The translations under genes and the position numbers were made by a program. Below are positions 47,177-61,200 of a DNA stretch of 64,000 nucleotides, piece by piece. Positions within the stretch are counted from its first letter, which is position 1, and every line of letters begins with the position of its first letter. Under the pieces are notes generated by a model. It searched no databases and was not told where the DNA came from. It worked only from the letters and a program-made list of their open reading frames with translations. Origin of the DNA: Morella rubra (taxonomy: Eukaryota; Streptophyta; Magnoliopsida; Fagales; Myricaceae); the NCBI GenBank assembly GCA_003952965.2, contig CM025856.1:30709110-30773109 (forward strand), read 5' to 3'.

Positions 47177-50100
47177 CTAAGAGATGGAATGCCTCCTGTG
47201 TCTTGAGGATGACCCAGAGGATTTAGTGTCTCCAGGAACAAATGAAGTTGGACTCTGAGAACTCCCAGATGTGTCAGAGCTCTTATTATCTCCATGCCCT
47301 TTACCCACGACCCACAATTTATCGAAAATTCTCCTGGACCGGGATGGCAGCAGCTGCATGCCGCTTCTACTGTTTTTGCTGTTCTTCTTAGCTAGTTTCC
47401 CGTTCTTTAGCACCTCCTCCTCTTTTATCCTCATTTGACTCATCTGCTTCTTAAGGGTTCTGCAGTTTCCAGGCACCGTCTTCTCACATTCTTCGTCTGT
47501 ATTAGTTGTTGAACGTGAAGCATCGCGGGAGTTGTTAAGGGATCGAACACGAGCAGACGCTCTAACCTGCTCGAAAAAGAGAACTTGGACAACAACCCGA
47601 AGTGGGAGCCGCTCATTCTGTGCAGCATGCATGGATGCGTCCATCGTCAGTTTCTTGACATCCAAGAGTCCACATACTTTCTTCCTTTCAGCTTTCGTCA
47701 AACTAGGATGCTCCTGAAAACATAATAATCCATCAGAACTATAAGTGTCCCTGTTTAATATCCAGAGAGGTTGCATCTTCTACATCCCAAGTTATGTTGC
47801 CCACTTCACAATCAGAAGAAAGTATCATGTGTTCATAAATGTAAATGGGAAGAGAAAATCCTCATCCCATCCGTTTATGATGAATTATCCAGCACTAAGA
47901 GAACAAATCAAACACAACCAAATGACAAGCATACAAAGAAAATGACACTGCTGTTCACTAAGCACAAGGAACACCAAGGGAGGTTTGAGTAGTTCTTTTG
48001 ACCTAAAATCAGGACATCAGATACACATTGGCCTAAGTTTAAACCCAATGCAATTCCTTCTGGTGGCCAGCCCGAGGGATTAGCTCTGGTAATTTACCTA
48101 TCATTAATGGAATGGGTGGGGGTGGGGGGGAGGGGGAGGGGACCACACGTACACATGGATTAGTCAGGTACTAAAGGAGTTTGGAACACCTTGTAAGCCA
48201 AAACAAAACAACATTCCTCAATGATTCCGAGCTCAGCATCACAATATTTCGCAAGGTAAGTCTAATCATATTGCTGTTACTTTAAATGTGATCAGCAAAG
48301 TACTGAAACATTCCCTTTGATGCTGAAATTGCTCTGCATATTGCAGCATAGCTCAGATAAGTCAACATGCTATAACCAAAAGTTCAGGTTCACCAGGCTG
48401 CATCCCCAAGAATGATTGAACCAAAAAAAATGATGGCTTCATCAGTAATCTACTTATATCAAACAACATGAGAAGAGGCCAGCTTATTGATACTCAAATC
48501 CTGATGGAACCTAAGTTCGTGCATATGGGTTTCAAGGGCTTAAACTAGTAAATTAGACAGATAATAGGAGACTCAAATGCATGACATCAAAAGATCCTAC
48601 CTTCAGGTACATGTCAATGGCCTTGTACAATCCATCATGAATTGGTCTTGCTGACTCAGGAATTGTCTGTGCTAAGTCAATGAAACTAGAGAGGGTGAGA
48701 TTTTGATCACGTGCAATTTCAGCAAGATAGCCATCAACCAGTTTACAAACATTCAACAAGGATCCCCTTTCCAAGACAAAATTCTCAATCCCCTTCTCAT
48801 TCTTCCCTACAACAGCCATATCCTTATTAGACCTTTCAAGCATCAAAAAACGATTTACGGTTCCTTGCACCAGCTCCACATCATATATAGTAATATGTGG
48901 AGACCGAGCTGGGATCAATAGATCCTTAACAGAGGCTTCATCCAACTTCAGGCTGATCCTATTTACCAAATCCTCCCTTGATGACTCATCTGCGCCAACC
49001 AAAATCGCAACTTTCAACAGTTTCAATAAGAAACTACAGGAACAACCCACACCTTTATCAGATGGTAATAGGCAAATGATTGTTTCCACCAAAGATTTGT
49101 TCCTCCAGGCGTGAGTATCAGAAACCAAAGCATCAACAGAATCTGGCAACCATCTAACTGCATACGTTTTCAGTGCCTCCCCAATAACAGTACCCTCCAT
49201 TCTTCCCTTTGATTTTACAGCAATCACTACTCGCTTGTAAAGATCAATCTCCAGCTCGCATATATCTTCAACCCACCAATCCTTTGGAACAGATTCCATT
49301 TTCTCCAGAAACTTCACTCCATCCTCAATAATTCTATCAGGCTCAGCTAATTTCCGGTTATGAGTGTAGGACCATGTGATGTTTGCAGGGTCCACAGAAG
49401 TTTTAGATGCAATAGAGTCTATGCATCTTCCCACAATTTTCAGATCTTCAGACCATGGCAGAAGAGATTTCGTGGTTTGAAGAACAATGATAGAGTCTTT
49501 CCAGCTGCGGAAGATACTTGAGTTGAGAAAAACCTCAATTTTAAATATCAAGTTTCCTCGATCAGCATCCTCAGTCATCTCTAGGTACTCAGCTGCACAA
49601 CGAGCAGCCACGACATTGTACGCATTGAGAGTAACAGTCATTCCATAGCAGAACTTGGCACAAATTTCAAAGGCCTTTGGCCCACCGGGAAAATCAACCA
49701 CGCGAATTTCGGCCTCATTGTCCTCACTAGCTTTCAACACTAGTTGCTGCAGGCAATTGCTTTTGGACAAGAGAGGAAACTGCAAAAACATATACAGACA
49801 ATATTACAGCTAGCACAGGAAAAAACAATCAGTTACACTGTTTTCACGGATTTTTCTTTGGGTGAACATGGGTGTTGGGAGAAGGGGGACGGAGGATGTG
49901 TATTTCAGAAACAAAGCCTATCAAAACATTTTGTACGTCAACCTGAGATATGCAAAGTGGAATTCATGTTACAAGCTCATGCGAATGTGTTACATAGAGA
50001 AGGAAATAATAACTATCTATTAGCCACCTAGATAATTTGAGAAATTCCCAAGACAAAGGTAAATTAAGTGGCTATTTAAGAGGAACAAAATAGTTGCGAC

Positions 50101-52529
50101 ACAAAAGATGGTACAAGAAAAGAGTGTCATCACCTTTCTTCACATAACATTCACGTGACGGTTTCTTGGATGGTACACACATGCAGAATAACAAGATGGC
50201 AATCTCACTGAACCATATAAAGTCTAATTTATTCTTCCTGCTCTTGAAGCACAAATCATACCATCTGCTCTGATTAAAACTTATTTCCACTTCTCTATTC
50301 GTTATAGTTTGTCCAATTATTTTCCATCTATAGAACTTTAGAACTAACCATCGCCATCTAAAAGGAAAACAAAAGATCCAATTCAAACTTCTTTATTCTT
50401 GCCAACGATCTGTTCATTTTTCCTTTCTAATTTTGAGAAAACAGCAATCTATCGAATTTTTAGGAAGAAATATGTGAAGCTAACTACACACAAACCTTCT
50501 AATATCAAGTTGGAAAGCCAACTATACACCAGGCTCCTAATATCAACTTAGACTGCCTGCACTATATTCAAATGCTAATATTAATCATTTCTCTCAATCC
50601 AGTTAGCATAATGGTCACATGGAACAGCCAATAGTTTTGTCCATTTAAACACAGGTCATCAACAAAGCATGACCAATTTCATATAAATAAGGCAATGAAA
50701 CAAATCACCCAGCCAAGAGATGTAAAAATTCAATTCATCACAGGTAAAACTATAACAAGGAGACCATACTTTGTGAAGGTAAAACTTGACTTCATCAACA
50801 TTTATGATGACATCTGTTGCCAGTTCCGATGACACATACCTGCAGGAATAGAACATTGAGATACCAAAGCAACAAAGAGGAAACAAATTTGAACTTGCAA
50901 TGGAATATGCATATGCAAATGATCATCTCAACGATTATAACGTCGATTTTTGTTCTGAAAAAAAGAAGCAAACTAGGAGTTCTCTAGGAGTTTTTGACAA
51001 TTCTGAATTTATCTTACGACAGAGATCCCATCAGACAATGATTCAGCCAATTTGGCTCTAATAAACTGCGCAAAAAGGGTGGCTACAATGGCCAGCACCT
51101 TCAGGTTGTGTTTGGATGGATAGTTTAAAAAATTATTACAATTTTCAATATGTGAAACCTGAATTGATTAGGACACGGTAATTCAGTACAAAGTAGAATT
51201 TGACTTGTCACTCATGCAGTGCTGAAAACAAAAAATGTTCCATATAGGTGTTTCAGAACTCCAAAGACCATAGAACCGGCCTCTAACCCAAAAACAGACA
51301 ACATTTGGGACAGATGACATATACTAGCATAAAAAATGTAATCATCTCTCTCAGCATATGGGTAGTAGGAACCAAAAGGTCTAGCGCACATTGATGAGCA
51401 TAGGAACGCCTAAATCTCCACTAAGCTGTAACAACATCAAGCTCTGCAAATCTCTGCGTACAAGAACTTGTCCACTGTCAATGCAACACAATAGAGCCAA
51501 GGAACAAGCAACTTGCACTATCAGATATGATCTCGTAATTAGATGAATTAACGAACAATCTAGCTCTCTTTTCGCCTGAAACTTCAATTGCAACCGTACA
51601 TAGTGCACGTGCAAGAAGTTGTGACATTTTATTATCAAAGGTGCTCTCACCCAAGGAGGAGATTGGTGATCGCCTAACCATCCACGCGCCAACTTTTCCT
51701 CTGACATGTTTGATTCATATTTGATGCATAATGTCAAATCAATACGCACGATCACCATTTACAAATTTTTTTTCACGTAGAAAATATAAATGTTTGGTGG
51801 AATAACGTCCTAAATTAAGAACTTACCCAAATTGATGATTAAAGAACTTGGGCACTCCATATGACTTTAACACCTATGGACCACAAATTCTCGAAAGAGA
51901 GGACAGTTCAATGGCTGGACCACCTCCTGAATGGCCTTAGATAACAGCAACCCCGCCCACTCCCCTCTCCTTACCTTTCTCTCTCCATCGACTACAGAAT
52001 ATGCATACACCCATCTTCTGGGTTTGCATTTTTTTTTTTCTTATTCCTGGAAGGCATGGTTAAAGGGTACGACTTTGTCTCTCAAACACTAAAAAGACAG
52101 TTAATTTATGAATTTTTTTTTTGGCTAAATATAATTTATGATTTTCAGCCCAGGTAAGGAGTGACATTTCAATTATAAAACAGATAATTAAACAAAGATT
52201 GAGCATTCCCTAAAATTTGCCTGATCATGAGAAAGAACCACGAGCAAATAGACAATTACTGCCATTAAAACTTTAAACCCAGGGAAAATTTCCATTTTCC
52301 TCCATGACATATATCATTAGCATTAAACTCAAAACAGACCAGATCAACGAAAGAATGAGACAGGAACGGCGAAAAAAAGTGTCCGTATGAATTTTTTTTT
52401 TTTTTTAAAAAAAACCGAAAATGAACGAGGAAAGAGACAAAAAGAAAAAACAAAGGAGGCCTCTTACCTGGTAGTTTTCCCTTCCGCTTGAAATGCATCA
52501 GGCTTCGAACCCAACTTCATAAACTTCAT
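47177..52529 (-). CDS. NPY-type BTB/POZ-NPH3 domain protein
   Basis: Plant BTB-NPH3 protein of the NPY (NAKED PINS IN YUC MUTANTS/MAB4) clade, which acts at the plasma membrane with AGC kinases in PIN-dependent auxin transport and organ formation. Four exons on the minus strand: 52468-52529, 50770-50839, 48601-49779 and 47177-47713; 615 residues. The start MKFMKLGSKPDAFQ and BTB residues about 29-130 (YVSSELATDVIINVDEVKFY, FCYGMTVTLNAYNVVAARCA) match the family. The NPH3 domain runs from DWWVEDICELEIDLYKR (about 211) to NERLPLRVVVQVLFFEQVRA (about 490). The tail is Ser/Lys/Arg-rich with SRSRRIFDKLW and ends RHRRHSIS. Splice phases close exactly. Closest to NPY1/NPY2 by recalled sequence; the exact paralogue is not assigned. 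Confidence 0.93.
48114..48141 (+). other. G-tract cluster (G-quadruplex candidate) in NPY-like intron
   Basis: Runs of 3, 5, 8, 5 and 4 Gs are separated by single T or A bases. This fits the standard four-tract quadruplex pattern with one-base loops. It lies in the intron between exons 48601-49779 and 47177-47713, on the strand opposite the gene, so the pre-mRNA would carry the C-rich side. Confidence 0.6.
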
Positions 52530-53080
52530 TTTCTTCAGCCTTTAATACCCCTAAGAAGTACCACGAATCACGGAAAACCTTCAGGGAAAACACACACAAA
52601 ACCAAGCCTCTGTTTTGCGGCGAAACTGTCCACGCCCCAACTCCGTCTCCCTGAAATGGCGGATTCTGAGACAAACCCAGCTGTAGAAACCAAAAGCCCA
52701 GTCCAGAAATGCCGGTTCTTCAGTGACACTTCCACTAGCCAAATACTTCACGCTTCCGCTAGACCGCGATAAAACACCGGACAAAACCAATCCCTGCCCT
52801 TATACGACCGCCTCGATCTTCGAGTAGTTCCCATTGATTTCGAGGCAATATGATGACATCGATGACGCTCGAAGAGAGATAAAGAGATGGAATGAATATG
52901 TGAGCACGAACAAACCCATGGAGAAAATTTTTGGCTTCCCAGAACACCCAAACAACTAATAGCGTCAGAGAAAAATAGTAGTACTGGTAGAGAAAATTGG
53001 CATTAGAAAGAGAGAGAGAGGTTCCTATGTAGTCTCCCTTTCTCTCTGTAAAAAGCTCATAAATTCTCGCCGCCTTTGCT
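52530..53080. other. NPY-like gene 5' region
   Basis: Upstream of the NPY-like ATG (minus strand at 52529). GC content is higher than in the intron and GA/CT-rich blocks resemble a leader. ORFs here (plus 52488-52772, minus 52581-52951) show no family similarity. Promoter elements could not be placed. Confidence 0.4.
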
Positions 53081-56000
53081 TTAAATCATCGTGATCCGCT
53101 CGAGATCTTCCTTCCTCTCTAACGCGCAAATCTCAATGGCTCTTCCTCTGCGTCTCTCTCTCCCTCTTTCTCTGTGGCTCTGACGCAGTTGTCTCTCGTA
53201 GCCCTGAATTTTGCAGCAGGTAACGACGAAAAAGAAAGAGGAAAATGAAAAGCCCAAAAAAGAAACCAAGAGGGTTTGCGAGTTGTATATGCGTGGGCGT
53301 AGTGTGGACTGTGTACTAAGGTTTTTGTGTAGAGGAAGTAGGGGACTGTGTTTTTACAGGGTGGCTCAGAGTCAGAGAGGCACTCTTAAAAAAAGGAGAG
53401 CTTTCCCTCTGCCGTTAAAGCACGCCACCCCCAACCCCCCACACTTTTCTCACCTTTCTGCCCCCTCTTTCCCCCTCTATTTTCATGTCTGCCACTTCAC
53501 GTACCATTCGGACCCGGTTCTCGTTGGTATTTTAGTCCGAATCCATCCTAATGGACTATTGAACAATGGGTTTCCATCAAATTGAGAACCCGAAACCAAA
53601 TCCTTCTCTGACAAATCATCTTTCAACCATGTGGTCGCAATGATACCAAGAGATTTGGATGCACACCCAAATATTTTTCTCTTTCAATGCTAAAAGGGCG
53701 CAGCTTCGGGTCCTTTTCCGTCTCCACAAGAGAAGAAATATACTCTTTCGAGTCTTTACCAACAACTTTACGACAACTTCTTCATCTGGGACCAATCTAC
53801 AGGTTGGTTCCATTCTAAACAACCCTCCACCTTTTTCTCCCTCCCATCGATTTGATCTTTTACAGGTAACCTAACATCAAAATCGATGTTTACTTCAAAT
53901 GTAAAAGCAAAATCCCAATCCCAAGCGATCCAATCCAAAAACTAAAGAAATATATCTCTGTGATCAGTAAGGTCCTCTGTCATGGCTTGGCTTCGTTTTA
54001 GACTGACACTCTCCACTTGAAAGTCGCCATGATAAGACACGCTTACATATGAAGCAATAATCTAATCTACAAATATTGCATATGTCGTGAGGAACCAAGA
54101 GGGATTTCCAATGCCACCCTTTTAGGACTGACCGAACTAAAACCTGACTCCAGTTTCGTTATTTATAACTTAAATGTGCTTAAGAAAATCCATGGAATTG
54201 GAAATTCACTTCAAGCATATGAAATAAATAACTAAATTGACCAAAATAGTTATACTTTTGACTTTTGAAGAGCATACGTCTCGGCCCTTGTTTCTCTGTT
54301 TTGGGACTTGGCATGTCTCTCCAGTGTTTGTTGTTCTATAATATTGCGACGTGTGATTTGACTTTCAAGTTTTGACGCGAACTTTCGGGTGCCGGGGTGG
54401 GGGGTTGGGAAAGTGCAGCGTCACCGTTTGGTAGCGAATTTGCTCGTTTATTCAGCCATGATGCATCGCGTTTAATATGGTTCACAGAGTGCCCAGGGAA
54501 TTTAAATACAGTAAAAAATAAAGAAATGGCTCAGCCATGTGCGCGCGGCCTTCTTCGAGTGGTCACACCGTCTAGACATTTCCATCAGGCATCAAGATGG
54601 ATCGGCACCCCGTGATGCTTTTTCATACGAGTCTTCGTACTAGACAGCATACCATTTATTACGGCGACAGCGACAGCGACAGAAAATACGTCTCCATCCA
54701 AAAATGTGGTACGTGGTCGCAACATGCAATGGAGTAACTTGCCAGAAACAAAAATCCCTGCATGAAGTACAATCGTCCTCTTGACTCTCCTTCTGTTTTC
54801 TTTTCTTTTTTTTCTTTTTTCTTGACGAAGAAAGTGAGAGACAGATTACTGTTATTCATTTGAGTTTAACGACTTAAACCACCGCCAATTGAGACCCGAC
54901 CGTCGAACTGTTCACATTGATTGAGAACCTGTTTAGTTGTCTTGAATCGGATCCATATTATATAATACATTAATCTTCTGATATAAGTTGAAGCTTGCAG
55001 TGATGAGTCAAACTGTCTGGCCATACATGTGCCAACTTGCAAATGAATCTGTCGGTTGCCCAGAGACTCTGCACTTGATTCGATCTTGGAAGAAAGTCAA
55101 GAGAGACTGTTCTTGCAGTCAAATTGGTCAATGGGATTCTGTGTCAGTTTACATTGGCACCTCCAAGATGCTGTTTAGAAATCTCCTCTGTTTTTTTTTT
55201 TTTTTAATTCCCTTTTGTTCACTGACTTAACCCATAACGCTAATGTCCCTGTTTATCTTTGGAAGTATATTGTCCAATTTTCTTGCAGATTTGGCTGTAA
55301 GCCTTATAAGGAAGTAATCCAAGAGGGTCGAAAATTTCGGGCAGCCCCTTGACAGGGTTGATATCAACTGGGTTCAGCAACAAAAGAAAGTACATAAGTA
55401 GAAGGAGGAAGCCAAAACAAACAAACAAGCCACGTAAGTGCTCCCTCAAAATTGGTCTACAACTTTCGAATTTGAAGATCTCAGTCCTCCTGGTCACCGG
55501 CTGCCCTGGTTAAGAGATGAAGAGAGAGAGAGAGAGAATCTAGGAACTTTACTTATAAGTCATAACTGAATAGGGAAAATTAATGATAATGGTTGGTTGA
55601 TGCCTTCTTTTACCCTATTATATGCTATTGGACCACAAAGACCATCATTAGGCGCTACATCGATCATCTGTGTGGAGAATTAATAGCTGAACTATCTCGG
55701 CCATTAAGTTAGGACCACAAACGGCAAAAGATGAGCTGCAAAAGATCAACCTCAAACAGAACTGCGACAGCTGTATGTACTGCATGCATCATTCTCAAGA
55801 AGCCCACGTCGTAAGTTGCACTGCAAGTTCTATGTAATTTGGTAATCCACCATGATAGCAGAGTAAATGGTTCTGAGTTTTGTGGTTGATCTTTAGCCTT
55901 TTGTGTCCAGTTTTAGAGCCAATTTTAGCTTGTCGAAAAGGAGTTGAATATGTGCATTCACCGCAAGCTATGGTTGGACTACAGCTAAAAGCTGCACATT

Positions 56001-58249
56001 TGAGAGGTTTGCATGGGGGCCTTGGGGGGGCTTGTATAGGCTGTGCAACCATTACTTGCATTGCTTAAGCCTTAATGGCTGCTGCTTCTTGGACAAATTT
56101 CGCTTTCATATTCAGACGCTATGTCCCTTATCCATCACAGCTGCATCACAGCAGCCACCCTCAACTACTCAGGCTCCTCATCTAGCTAAAATTAACAAAA
56201 ATAAATAAATAAATACTTATTAAGCTAGTGCACTACAGGTTGAAAAATCGAATAAGCACTACTAATGTCTAATACCAGCAATGTTTCTGCATATAGAAAA
56301 GCAAAACCAAAAAGGAAAAAATTGCTATGCTCATGAAAAATCATTGGTTATAAAACCTGAAAAGACATTTGCAACTTTAGTGGATGTTTGGCAAATGCAG
56401 CTTTAAGGAGGAGCTAAGGGGGTTTCTTTATTCTTCCCCAAAAGGCACCTGTTTGTCAAATGATCACCCTATGGTGTGGCTTTATAGAATAAATTTGCTG
56501 GTGAAATTAGGCGTGAGGAGAAAAGCATCATAGACTAATAATGATGGGAAAAGACGGGCGGTCCCAATCTAATAATGGTCGGGGAGGTGTGGAGCAGTGG
56601 ATGGGCTTTTCATTGGCAGATATCCAATGTGGGGGCCCCATATGACCCCTCCCCCAACCCTTTATGCCCAACCTCTTTGTGTGTTGGTAGAATAAGTTTC
56701 CACGTTTTGGGTTTTATTGGTGCTGTTGGTGCTGGGTTGCAATTTCGTAGATTCTCTCCAGGTTTTATGCTCTTAAAAGCTCTGCATGATTGTACTAACT
56801 ACTCACCCACATATCTTAACCCTCCCACTTCCCCCTTGCCTCTTGGCATTTGCTTGCTAATCCCGTCCCACCCCATTTGGTGCTCCCACAATTTTCCTCA
56901 ACATATCCGAATGGAACCCTTAGTGATACCGACAAGAAGAATAATTCGCGTACGAGGCAAAGGTATCATAAATCGTCCTTAATAAAGATTTGTCCGTATG
57001 CCATATTGGGCCGATGCCTTATTATAGAAACAAAAAATTTATAATTCAATTTCAGGCAGCTAATCCGGTTGAATATGGTAATATCACAAGAAATTTGATG
57101 AAATACTTTTCTAATTTCGTCCAAAACGAGTACGATGACAAATACTCATGAAAATAGAACAATTTTTTTAACGTTAGGAAGATTCGATTTGGTTGACAGA
57201 GATGAAAAACATGGTCTAACGACGTCGGATCAGAGTGACCACGGTATTATGGAAAACTTTGTCAGGTTACATCGGTTTGGGCCTAGTCCCCGCTGTCGAT
57301 GGTACTGGATTGCTGCGCTATGCTCTATTCTCCATATATATTGGCGGGCTTCAGGCTTCAGCCCTGTCCCTGCGCAGTAAGCTCCTATCAACCTAAGCAG
57401 TCTTCTCGCTTCCTTTTGGGCTTGGGCCTCCTATAGTTGGGCCTAAACGTTCTAAAATTTAATTAGTTTCTCGGAGGGCTTAGTGAGTTGGGCTCCATAT
57501 TCATCCAGCAATATGTTTTGTAAAGGAGCGGCCCAACCACGATGTAGTAGCCGTTGACTCATTCATTTTGTAAAGGTAACAAATGCACCGACAGTTTCTG
57601 TTTCTTTAAGAAAGAGTTTTAAGTTTTAACGAACGAGTTAAGTATATATGGTATTTGACTCTTTGGCACTCTTAATTAATTTTTTATTCAGAGAGAGTAA
57701 GATTAGCTTTATAATTTTTTTTTTTTATTAGAGAGTAAGATTAACTCAAAGCGACCTGTATCACTATTTACATAGTCTCCAATTAATATGGTTATATTTG
57801 ATTTAGTTTTGAAAATATTTTTTGCGTTTAATTTTTTTAAAAGTAATGTAGATTTTTGATGGAAAATTTATTTTAAAATTATTAAAATTTATAAAATATT
57901 ATTAAAATTAGTAAAATATTATTAAAATTCATGATTGTGAAATTTTTAAAAAAATATTTTGAAATCAAACTAAAGCCTATATCTCTCCGTCGGCTCAGGA
58001 CAAAAAGAAAATATTAAAAGGGGGAAAAAAAAAGTAATCAGGAAATGGTAACATAAAGTCACCGTACGCACTGGAACCGGACAGTGAGCGAATGTTCCCG
58101 ATCTAGTCCCCCCTGCTTCTGTTCTTCTTCCTTCGTCTCTCGCCCCTCTGATTAGTTAGTACCGCCACGAAGACCACCACCAACCTTCTCTCTCGGTCTT
58201 TGTTCTCTCTCGATCTCTCACTCTCTCTCTCTTTCTGAAGCGAAACGCC
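53081..58249. other. Large intergenic region without a convincing gene
   Basis: About 5.2 kb between the divergent NPY-like and TMN8-like genes. It holds CT/GA-rich patches (53095-53200, 55510-55530), C-rich DNA near 56640-56880 and AT-rich stretches near 57650-57960. Open frames are short, lack recognisable motifs, and none forms a spliced model. A coding-like minus-strand frame at 55240-55497 is listed separately. CT repeats just upstream of 58250 are the TMN8-like 5' UTR. Confidence 0.5.
55240..55511 (-). CDS. Uncertain small ORF with one hydrophobic segment, no ATG
   Basis: An open minus-strand frame ends at 55240 and contains LFVCFGFLLLLMYFLLLLNP, a good membrane helix, followed by a polar tail ending SKDKQGH. 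There is no ATG at its start; the frame opens at GTG shortly after a TAA. A pyrimidine tract ending CTCTTAACCAG just above could be a 3' splice site, making this a terminal exon, but no upstream exon was found. Not recognised; it may be chance. Confidence 0.15.
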
Positions 58250-61200
58250 ATGGCGTTTCGAAGATCTCTCCCCGTCCGTTCATTCGCGATCTCCGCACTC
58301 CTTCTGGTTCTGATCCATGTCGCCAACTGCTTCTATCTCCCCGGCGTCGCTCCCGAGGACTTCCAGAAGGTCGGCCTCTCTCTTTCTCTTTCAAATATCT
58401 AGTTTGTATGTGAAAGGATCTGTATCCATGACACGGATCTGAGTGGAATAGGGCCGGTTATTGTTTTTGCTTCTTTTTGGCATTCCTCGATTAGAACTTA
58501 ATGGGGGAAATGGTGTAGATAGAAGAAATTAGAACTTAATGTCTGTTTTACGTTGTTGGATTGTTAGAGGGCGCCTTGATTGAGGGAATTTTGTTGTGCC
58601 TCTATTTAATTGTACCTCTATTAAGCCCGGTTGAGTGGAACCATTTCTATCCCCGGATCTCAATATTTTTGGGAATTGTGACAGTAAAAGGTAAGCGAAG
58701 TCTTTCTCAGCTACCAATAACGTACTTTGTGGAACTGTTTTTGTCATTTCGGGTTCAGCGGGTTTCAGTTTATGACTTAACTGCCTTTTGCGATTAGAGG
58801 TTCTGAAACTGTTAGGGAAGGTGATTGATTGAGCGAGTTGGTCAAGGTGTTAGGGTATGATCTGTTGATTCTTGTGATTGCAGCAGCGTTTTAAAAAATT
58901 GTTGATGGTTTTCAAGTAAAAATTGTGGCGGATTCAAACATTGGACTTATTGTGCATAGGGATTATCTAGTAGGAACTTTTGTGTCTCTTAACGTTCCAG
59001 CAGTAAGAATTTCTAGACAGGATTCGCTCTATCTAAATGATAGAAGCCAATAAGCAGTGATTGCGTGGATTAATTGGATTACGTTTATTCCAGTTCATGA
59101 TCTGAATTAACACTCGATACAAAGAAATGTCGTCTTAATCAATTATGTGCCTTTTCTTTTCATTGTTATTATTGTAACAACTACTATCACAACTTTTTGT
59201 AATAGTCTAGATGTATTTTTGATGCATTATTTTCTTATATTTTTCTAAATGGGTAATTGTGGCATTTGACATTACACTACTGCTGGTAGAACGATCCAAT
59301 CTTATAACTCTCTCTTGTGGATTTAATAGTTATGAGAAGATTTATTTAATATCTGAAGCATGAAACATACCTTCCTTATGTTAAGTCGATTTGATATGGT
59401 GGCTGGGGTGTGCTGCTCAGTAATCTGACAAGACCAAATAACTTGAAATCTGGCCATTGAGTGTTATGTAATGCGATCGCAGGCCTTGTTGTATTTATAA
59501 AATTGCTTGTTGGGAAACTTGGATCCATCATTGTGGAAGTTAGTGTTTTTTCTCTGCATGCAGGGAAATACTCTGAACGTGAAAGTGAACAAATTGACTT
59601 CCACAAAGACTCAGCTTCCCTACTCATACTACTCTCTTCCTTATTGCCTGCCTAAAAAGATAGTGGACAGTGCGGAGAATCTTGGGGAAGTTCTTCGGGG
59701 TGATCGTATTGAAAATTCCCCCTATGAGGTTAGTTATTAACATACTTTTTGCTGGTATAAACCTACCATGATCGTTGGCTTTTTCTTAAGTACTGTAATT
59801 TTTGCAGTTTAAAATGGGAGAACCACAAATGTGCAAAGTTGTCTGCCGGATTACGCTAGATGCCAAATCTGCTAAGGAGTTTAAAGAGAAAATTGATGAT
59901 GAGTACCGGGTCAATATGTATGGGGGATTCTTCAGTTCATTGCAAGCATCTATTTCGAATGTCTGTTAGATCTGCTTCGAAGTTGCATTCTTTTAATGGA
60001 TCTACTGTGCATTTGACAGGATCCTTGACAATCTTCCACTGGTTGTTCCTTTACCGAGGCGAGATCAGGAATCGACTACTTTTTATCAGCTTGGTTTTCA
60101 CGTTGGGCTCAAAGGCCCAATTACTGGGGTATGTACCTTTTATTAGCATGAACTTATTTTCTTATGGATGTGCCTTTTTTTTTCTTTCTCTTACTTAAAC
60201 TGATTATGTACAGAAGAAGGATGAGAAATATTTTATTCACAACCATTTGGCATTTACTGTCAAGTACCATAAAGATTTGCAAACTGACACCGCAAGAATT
60301 GTGGGGTTTGAGGTAAAACCCTTTAGGTAAGTTTTTCTGGTTCTTACTCTGCAATTCCTACTCACTAAAAATTTGCATCCCATAGTATTTAGTGGTGATG
60401 GTACCTGTGTGCTGGATGAATGCAGTGTTAAACATGAATATGATGGAAAGTGGGATGAGAAGACTCGTTTAAGAACCTGTGACCCTCATGCAAAGCAAAC
60501 AGTTGTTAATTCCAACTCTCCTCAAGAGGTCGAAGAGAACAGCGAGATTATATTCACATATGATGTCCAATTCCAGGTGAGCACCTAATTAATATCGAAA
60601 GTGTCTATATTAACATTCTCTTTGGAGCATGAAATGTGTTCTATCATCAACATTTTGCTTATTGTTATCTCCAATTAACAGAATAATGATAGGGACTGAC
60701 GAGTGTACTTTTTCCTCTATGGGTGGGGTGCCATGGTTATTTTTGACTCTCTCATATCTATCTTTCAGGAGAGTGAGGTGAAGTGGGCATCTAGATGGGA
60801 TGCCTATCTTTTAATGAGCGATGACCAGATTCACTGGTTCTCAATTGTCAATTCTTTGATGATTGTTCTCTTCCTCTCGGGCATGGTGGCAATGATAATG
60901 CTACGAACACTTTACCGTGACATCTCAAGGTACAATGAACTTGAGACCCAAGAAGAAGCCCAGGAAGAGACTGGATGGAAGCTCGTCCATGGGGATGTCT
61001 TCAGGCCCCCAAATAATTCAGATCTGCTCTGTGTGTACGTTGGAACTGGTGTTCAGTTTTTTGGGATGATACTGGTGACTATGATCTTTGCCCTCCTTGG
61101 ATTCCTCTCCCCTTCTAACCGGGGGGGTCTAATGACGGCAATGCTCTTGCTATGGGTTTTCATGGGTCTTTTTGCTGGTTACGCTTCGGCTCGTTTGTAC

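Noticed and set aside
55795..56068. Frames open on both strands around 55.9 kb
   Set aside because: No conserved motif, splice sites or codon pattern supports either strand.
56380..56485. Possible inverted-repeat element (GGATGTTTGGCAAATG ... CATTTGACAAACA-like)
   Set aside because: The complementary ends are too short and mismatched to separate from chance.
56575..56982. Plus-strand frame of 135 codons
   Set aside because: The composition is random-looking with no motif, and it lies in an intergenic region with no spliced partner.
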